DNA of 64,000 nt, taken from contig CAWGAF010000002.1 of the NCBI GenBank assembly GCA_963820495.1, positions 434,001 through 498,000 of the forward strand, in the 5' to 3' direction. Below are positions 7,172 through 14,466 of the stretch, piece by piece; position 1 is the first letter of the stretch; every line of letters starts with the position of its first letter. The notes below the pieces were generated by a model. That model saw nothing but the letters and a program-made list of their open reading frames with translations, was not told the origin of the DNA and did not search any database. The translations under genes were made by a program, and so were the position numbers. The stretch is from JBBIPA01 sp963820495. GTDB taxonomy: Bacteria; Chloroflexota; Dehalococcoidia; GIF9; UBA5629.

Positions 7172-7441
7172 ATGAAAAGAAGGAAATGGGATCCCAAGAC
7201 CAAAGCCATGATTGTGCTACAGGGTTTGAAAGGCAAGCCACTATCAGAAATCTGCTCCGAGCACCAGATCAGCCAGTCTCAGTATTACCTATGGCGCGAC
7301 CAGTTCCTGGCAAAGATGCACCTGGCTTTCATTGATGATGAACGCAGAGAAAAAGCTCTAACTAATGAGAATGCACGTCTGAAGAGGATCATCGGTGACC
7401 TCACAGTAGAGTTAAAAAAAACCGAAGAGTGGCAAAGATGA
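7172..7441 (+). CDS. IS3-family transposase OrfA (HTH)
   Basis: An 89-residue helix-turn-helix protein that binds the IS ends. The sequence PKTKAMIVLQGLKGKPLSEI, then CSEHQISQSQYYLWRDQFL, is the transposase_8 HTH pattern. A leucine-zipper-like tail follows (about residues 55-85, ENARLKRIIGDLTVELKK). It ends 13 bp into orfB. A run of eight A residues (7414-7421), read as TTA AAA AAA in the orfA frame, is a classic slippery site for a -1 frameshift that would make the OrfAB transposase. Confidence 0.9.
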   Translation: MKRRKWDPKTKAMIVLQGLKGKPLSEICSEHQISQSQYYLWRDQFLAKMHLAFIDDERREKALTNENARLKRIIGDLTVELKKTEEWQR

Positions 7442-8214
7442 AGCGTAACGAATCAGGACTTATAGCAGAGCGTAATTCTCCATTTGTTGAACACATCAAA
7501 GAGATAAAATCCGAGCACCCTTTCTGGGGATACAGGCGAATGTGGGCGCACCTGAGATATGTTGATAAGATGGATATCAATAAGAAGCGAGTGCTCCGGC
7601 TTATGCAAAAACATGATCTGCTGGTGAAACTAAATACACGGATTAAAGCAACACGAACACCATGCAGGAGTAAGCCCAGACCAGATTGTCCCAATCAATG
7701 GTGGGGCATCGATATGACCAAGGTTATGGTACATGGGTTTGGCTGGATGTATATCGTGATTGTTCTGGACTGGTATACCAAGAAAATCGTTGGCTATTAT
7801 GCCGGTATGCAATGCCGTGGCAGACACTGGCTTGAGGCATTGGATATGGCCGTTAACAGGCAATTCCCTGATGGTGTACGCGGGAAGCGGTTATTTATGA
7901 TGTCGGATAACGGTAGTCAGCCAACATCAGTAGCCTTTATGAAAGCCTGCAGAGGACTTGATATTAATCAGGCATTTACCAGCTACAATAATCCTAAGGG
8001 CAACGCTGATACCGAGAGGATGTTCAGGACAATGAAAGAGGAGCTCATCTGGCTCAGGGAGTGGACAAGCCCCTTTGAACTTGCCGATGCGCTCGGTAAA
8101 TGGATTGGCAACTATAATAGCAGTTATCTACATTCATCACTGGGGTATAAACCACCAATTAAATTCGAGGAGGAATATCAAAATAGCCAGATTACTCCCT
8201 TAGTTGCGGCTTGA
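7429..8214 (+). CDS. IS3-family transposase OrfB (DDE integrase domain)
   Basis: A 261-residue catalytic part of the IS3 transposase in the -1 frame relative to orfA. It has an HTH_21-like N-terminus (HPFWGYRRMWAHLRY) and a retroviral integrase-type core. The three acidic residues are visible: D in WWGIDMTKV, D in MMSDNGSQPTS, and E in GNADTERMFRTMKEE. Length and motifs look complete, so the element may be active. It is expected to be made mainly as an OrfAB fusion by frameshifting on the A-run just upstream, not from its own ATG. Confidence 0.9.
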   Translation: MAKMKRNESGLIAERNSPFVEHIKEIKSEHPFWGYRRMWAHLRYVDKMDINKKRVLRLMQKHDLLVKLNTRIKATRTPCRSKPRPDCPNQWWGIDMTKVMVHGFGWMYIVIVLDWYTKKIVGYYAGMQCRGRHWLEALDMAVNRQFPDGVRGKRLFMMSDNGSQPTSVAFMKACRGLDINQAFTSYNNPKGNADTERMFRTMKEELIWLREWTSPFELADALGKWIGNYNSSYLHSSLGYKPPIKFEEEYQNSQITPLVAA

Positions 8215-8228
8215 TTTAATGGGGTGCA

Positions 8229-8404
8229 TTACATAGATTGTATTTTAAATCATTATTTAACCGATTCCCGTCTAGATGGTGTATTTCTAGATTTTGTCTT
8301 ACTGGACAATTCGGGATTTGGCATTGACTTCTTGCTCTATCGTATGCCTTCTTCTTTATTTCTTCCGGTATTGCAATAATACGGAGATTAATTATACTAT
8401 TCAC
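8229..8404 (-). pseudogene. HNH endonuclease, N-terminal half (interrupted by IS)
   Basis: The frame from GTG at 8402-8404 reads IPEEIKKKAYDRARSQCQIP, then NCPVRQNLEIHHLDGNRLNN, the zinc and HNH core of an HNH endonuclease. After DLKYNL the reading enters the IS end and stops within it, so the native C-terminus is lost. The matching C-terminal half is at 6991-7110. A purine-rich GGAAAGGAGG lies right before the GTG. Small HNH nucleases like this are common cargo of mobile elements; its substrate is unknown. Confidence 0.7.
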
Positions 8405-8723
8405 CCTCCTTTCCCCCCTTTAATTATTTATGGAAATCATATTAACACAAGCTTATTATCATATATTTGATTGCCAGAATAAATAACCAATGAGGTATAA
8501 AACATTACCTATACGGGCAGATTAGAAAGCCAAAAGATGGTCGCTATACCGGGTCAGTTACCTTTCAGGATAGCATGAAGTTTTATTAAGCACCATTAGG
8601 CAATAGTCATTAACACATTAAAAAACAATGGCACTGACACTCGATGTGCAAGACATGCGAGCTAAAAGCGGTATTGGTGGGGTCCACGTATATCCAAGGT
8701 TTAAGCCTATTTCTTAAAAGCTA
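8405..8723. other. 319-bp intergenic stretch, nothing recognised
   Basis: Between the HNH fragment and the MFS gene. It is AT-rich, with no open frame with a recognisable product, no strong hairpin and no RNA gene that I can identify. It lies inside the selC element. Confidence 0.5.
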
Positions 8724-9998
8724 TCAAGATTTTTTCCAAGTTCTTATTCTTAAATTATTTTCCATGAATGCTACGAAGGGTATTGCGACCAATGCACTTA
8801 ATGCTCCTATCAGGAAAGAGAAAAAATAGTCATTAAAGATATCAAAGACAAAACCGCCAATCAGCGGGCCAGTGGCAGCTCCTACACTGAATCCGATAAC
8901 TAGAGTTCCTGATATCGAGCCGATATTGGTTAAACCAAATGCATCACCGATAAGACCAGCTGTTAGAGTGCTGATTCCTCCATAAGCAAACCCAAAGACT
9001 ACAGCAAATATGTAGAACATCCATAAACCGTGAGACCAGGTTAGCCAGAACATAGCAATTGCCTGTATCAATAAACAAAAGATACATAAAAATTTTCTAT
9101 CTATTCTGTCAGAAATAAAACCAACTAATAGCCTTCCCACAATGTTGCCTATACCTATTAAAGACATTATAGTCGCTGCCTCGAATGCTGTTATACCGAT
9201 ATCAGTGGCATGTGGGACAACATGGGTAATAATTAAATGATAACTTAATGAAAATAAAAAATAGATGAAGGCGATAAACCAAAAGTTTTTGGTCCTTAAT
9301 GCTTCGGCCAAAGAATAATCGGCTGACTTAATGCGCATATTTATATTCTCAATATTTCCTTTATTTTTTTGTGATTTCTCGGCAATTGACAGTAAACTGG
9401 CTTCCGGTGGCGCATTTTTTAGGAGAAAGGAAAAAGAGCTTATCAACAAAATTGCTGCAAGACCGATTAAAAATAAAGCTTCTCTCCAGTTAAAGGTTGA
9501 AATAAGTGAAGCCGCCAGCGGGGCGATAATTAGTACTCCAAAACCATCTCCTAAAGTGGCTATACCTAAAGCAAGTCCTCGTCCTTTTGTAAACCACCTT
9601 GAAGCGGTAGCTATTACCATGGCAAATGTCGCACCAGTACCTATAGCTAATATCAGGCTGTAAGTAATGAATAATAACCAGGTGTGATGGACTTGACTGG
9701 ATAGAATCAAGCTGAGACCAGTACATATGCCCGTGAATAGAAATACTTTTCTGGGACCATAACGGTCCAGTGCTATTCCACCCAGAATTGCAAATATACT
9801 GCAAAGGAGCATATGTGCTGAGAAAATGCCGGAGGTTGCGCCTCGAGAAAGCAGGAATTCAGCTTCAATAGACTTAAAAAAAACGCCGAAGGAAGCCCGT
9901 ATGCCAAGAGAAATAGACAAAATAACGATGAGGGCTATTAATATAAACCAACCGTAAAATATCTTACCCTGTATTTTGAATGATATTATGCTTCCCAC
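8724..9998 (-). CDS. MFS transporter (monocarboxylate/oxalate-type)
   Basis: A 424-residue major facilitator protein with twelve predicted hydrophobic segments in two halves separated by a charged loop (about residues 200-225, KSQKNKGNIENINMRIKSAD). The inter-helix motif DRYGPRKVF after helix 2 and its repeat SDRIDRKFL after helix 8 are the MFS signature. The sequence resembles the oxalate:formate antiporter and monocarboxylate porter groups, but the substrate cannot be read from sequence. It starts with GTG at 9996-9998, with AGGA six bases upstream. It lies between the IS and selC inside the selC element, so it was probably acquired with it. No partner gene is adjacent. Confidence 0.85.
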   Translation of the reverse strand: MGSIISFKIQGKIFYGWFILIALIVILSISLGIRASFGVFFKSIEAEFLLSRGATSGIFSAHMLLCSIFAILGGIALDRYGPRKVFLFTGICTGLSLILSSQVHHTWLLFITYSLILAIGTGATFAMVIATASRWFTKGRGLALGIATLGDGFGVLIIAPLAASLISTFNWREALFLIGLAAILLISSFSFLLKNAPPEASLLSIAEKSQKNKGNIENINMRIKSADYSLAEALRTKNFWFIAFIYFLFSLSYHLIITHVVPHATDIGITAFEAATIMSLIGIGNIVGRLLVGFISDRIDRKFLCIFCLLIQAIAMFWLTWSHGLWMFYIFAVVFGFAYGGISTLTAGLIGDAFGLTNIGSISGTLVIGFSVGAATGPLIGGFVFDIFNDYFFSFLIGALSALVAIPFVAFMENNLRIRTWKKS

Positions 9999-10228
9999 GA
10001 TTAATCCTATTAATATGGAAAAATTATGCTGACATGAAGATAATATTAGTTACATGTGAATAAATAGTTGGGGATTATTCTACCATAATACAGCGGAACC
10101 CTACCGTGAAAAATCTTGGATTGACTATCTTAATATAATTTTAATTAATAGCATTAAATATTATGTGGGTGATCCCAAAAGGGACATAAGGTGTTAGTCA
10201 AATTATGTAAAAATGGCAAGCAATTTTA

Positions 10229-10325
10229 TGGCGGGAGCGTATGGGGGTCGAACCCACCGAAGACATGGTCAATGCCTCCCGACGGATTTGAAGTCCGCGA
10301 AGCCCACCGGGACTCAAACGCTCCC
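10229..10325 (-). tRNA. selC: tRNA-Sec (anticodon UCA)
   Basis: A 97-nt tRNA including an encoded CCA end. It has an 8-bp acceptor stem (GGGAGCGT with ACGCTCCC), longer than the canonical 7 bp, and an anticodon stem-loop GCGGA-CTTCAAA-TCCGT with anticodon TCA. The variable arm is long (GGCAT..ATGTC stem) and the T arm is GTGGG-TTCGACC-CCCAT. These are the defining features of bacterial selenocysteine tRNA. It reads UGA and is charged by SerRS, then converted by SelA and delivered by SelB, both encoded a few kb away. Its 3' half was used as an attachment site; the gene itself remains intact. Confidence 0.95.
10249..10278 (-). repeat. intact attachment-site copy within selC
   Basis: This 30-bp stretch covers the T-arm and variable-arm part of selC and repeats at 6444-6473 with one mismatch. 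It marks the selC-side junction of the inserted element. Confidence 0.75.
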
Positions 10326-10341
10326 TTATCTATTTGGGTTC

Positions 10342-11079
10342 TTAACTTTTTGCTGAAGAAGGAACCTCTTTTTTTCGTCGGGCTACTTTCGACAATATAA
10401 TACCAAATTCGTAAAGGGCAATGATAGGTACAGCTACCAGGCTTTGATTAACTGGATCGATGGTTGGAGTGATAATAGCTCCTATAACAAAAGCCAGGAT
10501 GTAGGCAATTTTGCGGTATTTTGATAACCATGCTGGTCTGATTACTCCTATCTTGGATAAAAAGAATATAATGATTGGTATCTCAAAGCATATACCAATC
10601 CAGAAAATCAACTGGGTTAATACTGAGATATAATTCCCCACTTTTATCATGGGTTCGGCAATATCGCTGCCGAATGTGAATAAAAAATTTAAGGCCGGAG
10701 GCAGTAAAACAAAATAGGCAAATGTGGCACCAATCAGAAAGCATATAGCTATTGCAGGCAGCATGATATAAACATAACTTCTTTCTCGTTTGGTTAGGGC
10801 AGGACGAACAAACATTACTAACTGGTAGACAATGAACGGGAGTGTCAGAATTACTGCAATGACCAGTGTTACCTTGGCATAGGTGCCCAACATCTCGGTA
10901 ACCTCAGTGTAGATAAGATGAATACCCGGTACCGGCTTCATGAGTATATCGAAGACATATTTGGCTATATAAAATGAGATAGGTATGGCAACGAGAATAG
11001 CAATCACAGACCTGAGCAGGCAAGAGCGTAGCTCTTTCAGGTGCCCCATAAAGGTAAGCTGTTTTTCATCATTCTTCAT
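10342..11079 (-). CDS. tatC: Sec-independent protein translocase TatC
   Basis: TatC is the twin-arginine signal receptor of the Tat exporter for folded proteins. It has 245 residues, the usual length. The N-terminal motif HLKELRSCLLRS is present, and there are six hydrophobic segments. Typical sequence includes VMFVRPALTKRERSYVY and FEIPIIIFFLSKIGVI. Its start overlaps the end of the upstream TatA/B-like gene by 11 bp, so the two are translationally coupled. It follows tatA on the same strand under the promoter at 11733-11761. Tat substrates often carry redox cofactors, which fits the molybdenum cofactor and selenium genes nearby. Confidence 0.93.
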   Translation of the reverse strand: MKNDEKQLTFMGHLKELRSCLLRSVIAILVAIPISFYIAKYVFDILMKPVPGIHLIYTEVTEMLGTYAKVTLVIAVILTLPFIVYQLVMFVRPALTKRERSYVYIMLPAIAICFLIGATFAYFVLLPPALNFLFTFGSDIAEPMIKVGNYISVLTQLIFWIGICFEIPIIIFFLSKIGVIRPAWLSKYRKIAYILAFVIGAIITPTIDPVNQSLVAVPIIALYEFGIILSKVARRKKEVPSSAKS

Positions 11080-11365
11080 TTAGGTTTTCGTCTGGTTTCG
11101 ACGTAGTTGTTGTTTGGGGACTTGTGGTATCCGTATTTTCGTTAAGTTTGGGTGCAGCTAAAGTCTTTGTCTCTTTTTTTGCCTCTGTTTCGTTTGATAA
11201 GTCTTCGCTGATTGTTTTACCCCACTCGGAGGCGGATTTTCTAAAGTTGCGATACAGTCTACCTGCTTTGGCTGCCATCCCAGGCAATTTTTCAGGGCCA
11301 AAAAACAAGAATGCCAGTATCAGGATAAGAATTAGTTCGAGGGGGCCTATGCCCATGAAATCCAT
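11069..11365 (-). CDS. tatB: TatA/TatB-family translocase subunit
   Basis: A 98-residue single-span protein. It has an N-terminal transmembrane helix (GPLELILILILAFLFFGPEK), the conserved FGPEKLP hinge, an amphipathic helix (GRLYRNFRKSASEW) and a charged, Thr-rich, disordered tail. It is longer than the upstream tatA product, and its FFGPEKLP hinge plus position next to tatC favour a TatB role, but TatA and TatB cannot be separated with certainty here. It overlaps tatC by 11 bp. The gap to tatA is 123 bp. Confidence 0.85.
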   Translation of the reverse strand: MDFMGIGPLELILILILAFLFFGPEKLPGMAAKAGRLYRNFRKSASEWGKTISEDLSNETEAKKETKTLAAPKLNENTDTTSPQTTTTSKPDENLNEE

Positions 11366-11488
11366 AGATATCTTCTATTTCCAACCTGTGATTGTAGTAA
11401 GATGATACACGAGGTGTGGGGCAATTTTCCAGTGAAGCTTGTTTCTAACTGAATATTGGGACTAAAGGGAGGGCTATGGTTTGGATAA

Positions 11489-11695
11489 TTAGCTTTTTTC
11501 TTTAGTTTCCGTTTCGCTTGATTTAGCGGTAGTTTTGCCTTTATTCTCTTCCTCGTCCTCAGTACGTGCTTTGCGAAATTCCTTTATGCTCTTGCCTAGG
11601 GCATTGCCGATTTGGGGCAGTTTGCCAGCGCCGAAGATGATAAGCACAATTACCAATATGAGTAGAATTTCAGGCCAATTCATATTAAATGGCAT
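11489..11695 (-). CDS. tatA: Sec-independent protein translocase TatA
   Basis: A 68-residue pore-forming Tat subunit. It has one transmembrane helix (EILLILVIVLIIFGAGKLPQ), a FGAGKLP hinge and an amphipathic helix with GNALGKSIKEFRKA, which is textbook TatA. I chose the ATG at 11693-11695 because AAGGAGG lies seven bases upstream. The open frame continues to 11734, but that would place the start inside the -10 box of the promoter at 11733-11761. The acidic-basic tail (EDEEENKGK) is usual for the family. It leads the tatA-tatB-tatC group. Confidence 0.9.
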   Translation of the reverse strand: MPFNMNWPEILLILVIVLIIFGAGKLPQIGNALGKSIKEFRKARTEDEEENKGKTTAKSSETETKEKS

Positions 11696-11732
11696 TAAGC
11701 TTCCTCCTTGGCTATACCCTTTGCCAGTTTCC

Positions 11733-11761
11733 ATTATACATCGTGTCTAAAACTCGGTCAA
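11733..11761 (-). promoter_or_regulatory. strong sigma-70 promoter of the tat genes
   Basis: TTGACC (11756-11761) and TATAAT (11733-11738) are separated by exactly 17 bp on the minus strand, about 38 bp upstream of the tatA ATG. This position rules out the longer tatA start. Confidence 0.85.
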
Positions 11762-11854
11762 AGCAGATAGCTTGTATAAGAGATTGAAAAGTATAAGATT
11801 TTAAGATCTTGCTCATTCAAATCCTATGGCAAGAACATGATTAGGTTAGTGAGG

Positions 11855-12997
11855 CTATGATCCCCAGTCTAGCCATGTGCCACAGCTTGGACAAGGATTA
11901 ATCCCCTTGTTGATGTTAGCGCCGCATATCGGGCAGGTAAATGTTTGATATACTTGCCATGATTGTTGTTGGCCTTTGCCAATTGAACCTGCGCCGCATT
12001 TGCTGCAAAATTTTTGTCCCGGTGGAATCGGCGAGCCGCATGTGGGGCAGACATTAGTGGGTTGAGTTCCCCAGGTTTGTTGTGGACCTCTATCGATTAA
12101 GCCTGTACCGCAGTTGCTACAGAATTTAGTGCCTTTAGTATTGGGCAGGCCACAAGTTGGGCAATTTATGGGTTGTTGGGCTCCCCAGGGTGATTGTGGG
12201 CCTCTACTAATTAAATTTGAACCACAATTATTGCAAAATTTTCGCTCTGGACTATTGGGGAAACCACAAGTTGGGCAAATCAAAGGTGGTTGCATTCGTG
12301 GTGGTGGTTGAGTTCCTTGCCATTGTCTCTGAGCGGCTGGCTTTGCTTTCGGTTTTAACAATACTATTACGGCGATGATAACTATTACAATTGCTCCGCC
12401 TATGAGACCAACCATAGGCCAGCCTATATCTTCAAGGTAAGCAATGATTGACGAGAGGAATGAATCAGAAGGAGGTTTAGCTCCGGTAGTATTGTCGGTG
12501 GAGGCGGGAGCAGCTTTAGTTGTAAAACTTGAGACAGGACTCCAGTAACCACCTGGTGGATCAGAGGCTATTACTCTCCACCAGTACGTTGTATTATATT
12601 CCAGTGTGCCGGTATACTGATAGGTAGTTATCCCGCCAATAATAGTAGCCTTAATAGGGTTACTCATGTCCATGTTTGTTGATAGTTCAAAATCATATTT
12701 GTTAGTCGCAACATAGAATGGTTTCCATGAGAACAATATTGATGATACATCTACTCCGGTGTCACCGGTCTTGGGCAAGAGGGGGACTGGGTATTCTACT
12801 TCCTGTGCTGACACGAGGCTGGTTAGAAGGGTGAATAGAATGATGATTGCGACCAAGGCTAAAGAAAAAACTACAATGGCCAGCTTTCTCTTTTTGTTAG
12901 GTGTTAATATAAAGATAGTGGAAAACTGCTTTAGGGGTCTATTGTCAATTCCTTGACTCAAGTTGTTTAGTCTCACTATTTTTCTCTGATTATACAT
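11855..12997 (-). CDS. FN3-like ectodomain, single-TM, four-zinc-ribbon protein
   Basis: A 380-residue protein with modules in order. A signal-anchor comes first (about residues 38-62, LAIVVFSLALVAIIILFTLL, ending SLVSAQ). An FN3-like extracellular domain with TTYWWRVIASDPPGGYWSP follows, then a Thr/Ser-rich linker and a second transmembrane helix (about 195-215). The C-terminal region has four tandem zinc ribbons, each CPTCG..FC..CG, separated by Gln/Trp/Gly-rich spacers such as GPQQTWGTQP. The ribbons repeat with a period near 38 residues, suggesting internal duplication. It is the mirror arrangement of the protein at 5295-6038. The first 30 residues may not be translated, because -10-like TATAAT overlaps the first ATG. 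Function is unknown. Confidence 0.8.
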   Translation of the reverse strand: MYNQRKIVRLNNLSQGIDNRPLKQFSTIFILTPNKKRKLAIVVFSLALVAIIILFTLLTSLVSAQEVEYPVPLLPKTGDTGVDVSSILFSWKPFYVATNKYDFELSTNMDMSNPIKATIIGGITTYQYTGTLEYNTTYWWRVIASDPPGGYWSPVSSFTTKAAPASTDNTTGAKPPSDSFLSSIIAYLEDIGWPMVGLIGGAIVIVIIAVIVLLKPKAKPAAQRQWQGTQPPPRMQPPLICPTCGFPNSPERKFCNNCGSNLISRGPQSPWGAQQPINCPTCGLPNTKGTKFCSNCGTGLIDRGPQQTWGTQPTNVCPTCGSPIPPGQKFCSKCGAGSIGKGQQQSWQVYQTFTCPICGANINKGINPCPSCGTWLDWGS

Positions 12998-13089
12998 TAA
13001 TACAAAGTAAAGTAGAATAGTTTGGATTATAAATTAATAAATTTTTGGGAAATATTTTACTGAGGCAAAGAGCATACTGCACTGGTGAC

Positions 13090-13118
13090 TTGACTATATA
13101 AGCGGTCAGTGATATTTT
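13090..13118 (+). promoter_or_regulatory. promoter of the padR operon
   Basis: TTGACT (13090-13095), a 17-bp spacer and TATTTT (13113-13118) lie about 45 bp upstream of the padR ATG. Confidence 0.65.
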
Positions 13119-13162
13119 AGGGTGTAAGAATTTATTAATTTTCTAGCGAGGTGATAGATAAT

Positions 13163-13492
13163 ATGAATTACGGAAGAGAACTACTCAAAGGCAGTACCGA
13201 TTCCCTGCTTTTGTGTTTGGTAAGTCGCCAACCGGTGTATGGCTATCAGATTATTAAAGATCTGGAGAAAAAGAGCAATGGTTATTTCCAGTTTAAGGAG
13301 GGTACTCTTTACCCTGCCCTTCATCGTTTAGAAAAAACAGGCCTAGTTAAGGGCAGGTGGCAGAAACTGCCTGGTGGTCAGGAGAGGCGGTATTACTATA
13401 TAACGGGGAAAGGGCAGGAAGCTTTGAATGAAAGATTAGCCGTGTGGCAAGGTTTCTTTGAAGCTGTCAATTTAATCATGCTGCCCGCATGA
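13163..13492 (+). CDS. PadR-family transcriptional regulator
   Basis: A 109-residue winged-helix repressor. The pattern is clear: LLCLVSRQPVYGYQIIKDLE, then EGTLYPALHRLEKTGLVKG, then QERRYYYITGKGQEAL, the standard PadR HTH and beta-wing. The ATG at 13163 is chosen because GAGGTGA lies eight bases upstream; an in-frame GTG at 13151 is part of that site. It is followed 17 bp later by a membrane gene whose N-terminus is a HAAS-type domain, a common pairing in which the PadR protein controls its own operon. The ligand or signal is unknown. Confidence 0.9.
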   Translation: MNYGRELLKGSTDSLLLCLVSRQPVYGYQIIKDLEKKSNGYFQFKEGTLYPALHRLEKTGLVKGRWQKLPGGQERRYYYITGKGQEALNERLAVWQGFFEAVNLIMLPA

Positions 13493-13509
13493 TTGGATAA
13501 TGGGGGAGC

Positions 13510-14400
13510 TTGAGTTACTTAAGAAGTTTAAAGCATCATCTGAGGCTTGATCCTGAGATTAGAGACGACCTAATCCGAGAGCTTCGTGGACACCTGGATG
13601 ATAAAACCAGGGAATTACAAGAAGCGGGGATGTCCGAAGAAGAAGCAAGTGAAATTGCCGATAGCTTGTTAGGTTCCCCACGTATCATGGCGCAGCAGAT
13701 TTATGAGGTATACAGTCAAGGTAGCTGGAAACAAACTCTTTTTGCCGTATTGCCACATTTTTTGACCGCTTCGCTTTTCGCTTTACATTGGTGGTCCAGT
13801 CCTGTTTGGCTCTCAGTTATTTTGGCTGTGGTCATTGGCACTGTTGTTTATGGTTGGTGCCGTGGCAAGCCCGCGTGGTTATTCTCTTGGCTGGGTTATC
13901 TGCTTATACCTGTAGTAGCTGCTGGGGTTATGTTACTTTACTTACCTGGTGGGTGGGCATGGATTGCGGCTCTTGTTTATATTCCTCTAGCTATATTCAT
14001 ACTGGTTGTGGTAGCTAAAAAGATATTGAAAATAGATTGGCTCTTTGTATCACTAATGGTGCTCCCAGTTCCAATAGTATTAGGCTGGGTAATGGTTTTA
14101 AGTACCGGCGATACCTTTTTAGGCGAAGGGTTAGTCCATGAAGCTGCAGCAGGGATTGCCCTTAGTTTTGCAGTGCTGGCGTTGGCTGTGGCGACCTTTA
14201 TTCGAGTTAGAAAACGCTGGATTAAGGCGGGAGCATTGTTAACTTGTTCGATTATGGTACTGGTAGTTGTAGCTCTGGTTAGCAATAATACTCTAAGCCT
14301 TTGGGCATGGATATTCCTGAGTATATTAGCACTGGCACACCTTTTTGTGCCAGCTTTGTTAGAGCGCAAATTTAGGGGCAAATGGAAGACTGATGGCTGA
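13510..14400 (+). CDS. HAAS-domain membrane protein, PadR partner
   Basis: A 296-residue protein. Residues 1-80 are a charged helical HAAS/DUF1700-like domain (LIRELRGHLDDKTRELQEAG, then MSEEEASEIADSLLGSPRI). The rest is seven or eight hydrophobic helices with a basic C-terminus. HAAS domains are found in membrane proteins encoded next to PadR regulators and are thought to sense membrane state. The start is TTG at 13510, with GGGGGAG directly upstream. It is co-transcribed with padR. The transmembrane part is not a transporter family that I recognise. Confidence 0.75.
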   Translation: MSYLRSLKHHLRLDPEIRDDLIRELRGHLDDKTRELQEAGMSEEEASEIADSLLGSPRIMAQQIYEVYSQGSWKQTLFAVLPHFLTASLFALHWWSSPVWLSVILAVVIGTVVYGWCRGKPAWLFSWLGYLLIPVVAAGVMLLYLPGGWAWIAALVYIPLAIFILVVVAKKILKIDWLFVSLMVLPVPIVLGWVMVLSTGDTFLGEGLVHEAAAGIALSFAVLALAVATFIRVRKRWIKAGALLTCSIMVLVVVALVSNNTLSLWAWIFLSILALAHLFVPALLERKFRGKWKTDG

Positions 14401-14466
14401 TATCCTCTTTGACAGTCCTTTCCGTTGGTAAACGAACAAGACTGCTAATGATTCTAACGACTGTTT

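Larger units (their letters stand above)
7111..8228 (+). mobile_element. IS3-family insertion sequence, 1118 bp
   Basis: The element contains orfA and orfB of the IS3 family in -1 relative frames and has imperfect terminal inverted repeats. The left end begins TGCTCCCCATTAAG (7111) and the right end, read inward, begins TGCACCCCATTAAA (8228), matching at 12 of 14 positions. Both ends start with TG as in IS3 elements. A 3-bp target duplication is not clear: tac lies at 7108-7110 and again at 8230-8232, one base offset. It inserted into an HNH nuclease gene inside the selC element. Both coding frames look intact, so it is the youngest mobile DNA in this region. Confidence 0.85.
6444..10278. mobile_element. 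remnant integrative element inserted at selC
   Basis: A 3.8 kb segment bounded by a 30-bp direct repeat: the intact copy is inside selC (10249-10278) and the displaced copy is at 6444-6473. Inside are an N-terminal fragment of a tyrosine integrase next to the distal repeat, an HNH nuclease gene split by an IS3-family element, and an MFS transporter. The integrase has lost its catalytic domain and the outer part of the displaced tRNA piece has diverged, so the element is old and immobile. tRNA-Sec is a known integration site in enterobacteria; its use here is read directly from the repeat. Confidence 0.75.

Noticed and set aside
7107..8232. 3-4 bp target duplication of the IS3 element
   Set aside because: ATAC on the left and TTAC on the right are similar but offset by one base relative to the inverted repeats, so I do not claim a duplication.
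11696..11734. Longer tatA start at 11734
   Set aside because: The codon lies in the -10 box of the tat promoter; the internal ATG at 11695 has an ideal ribosome site.
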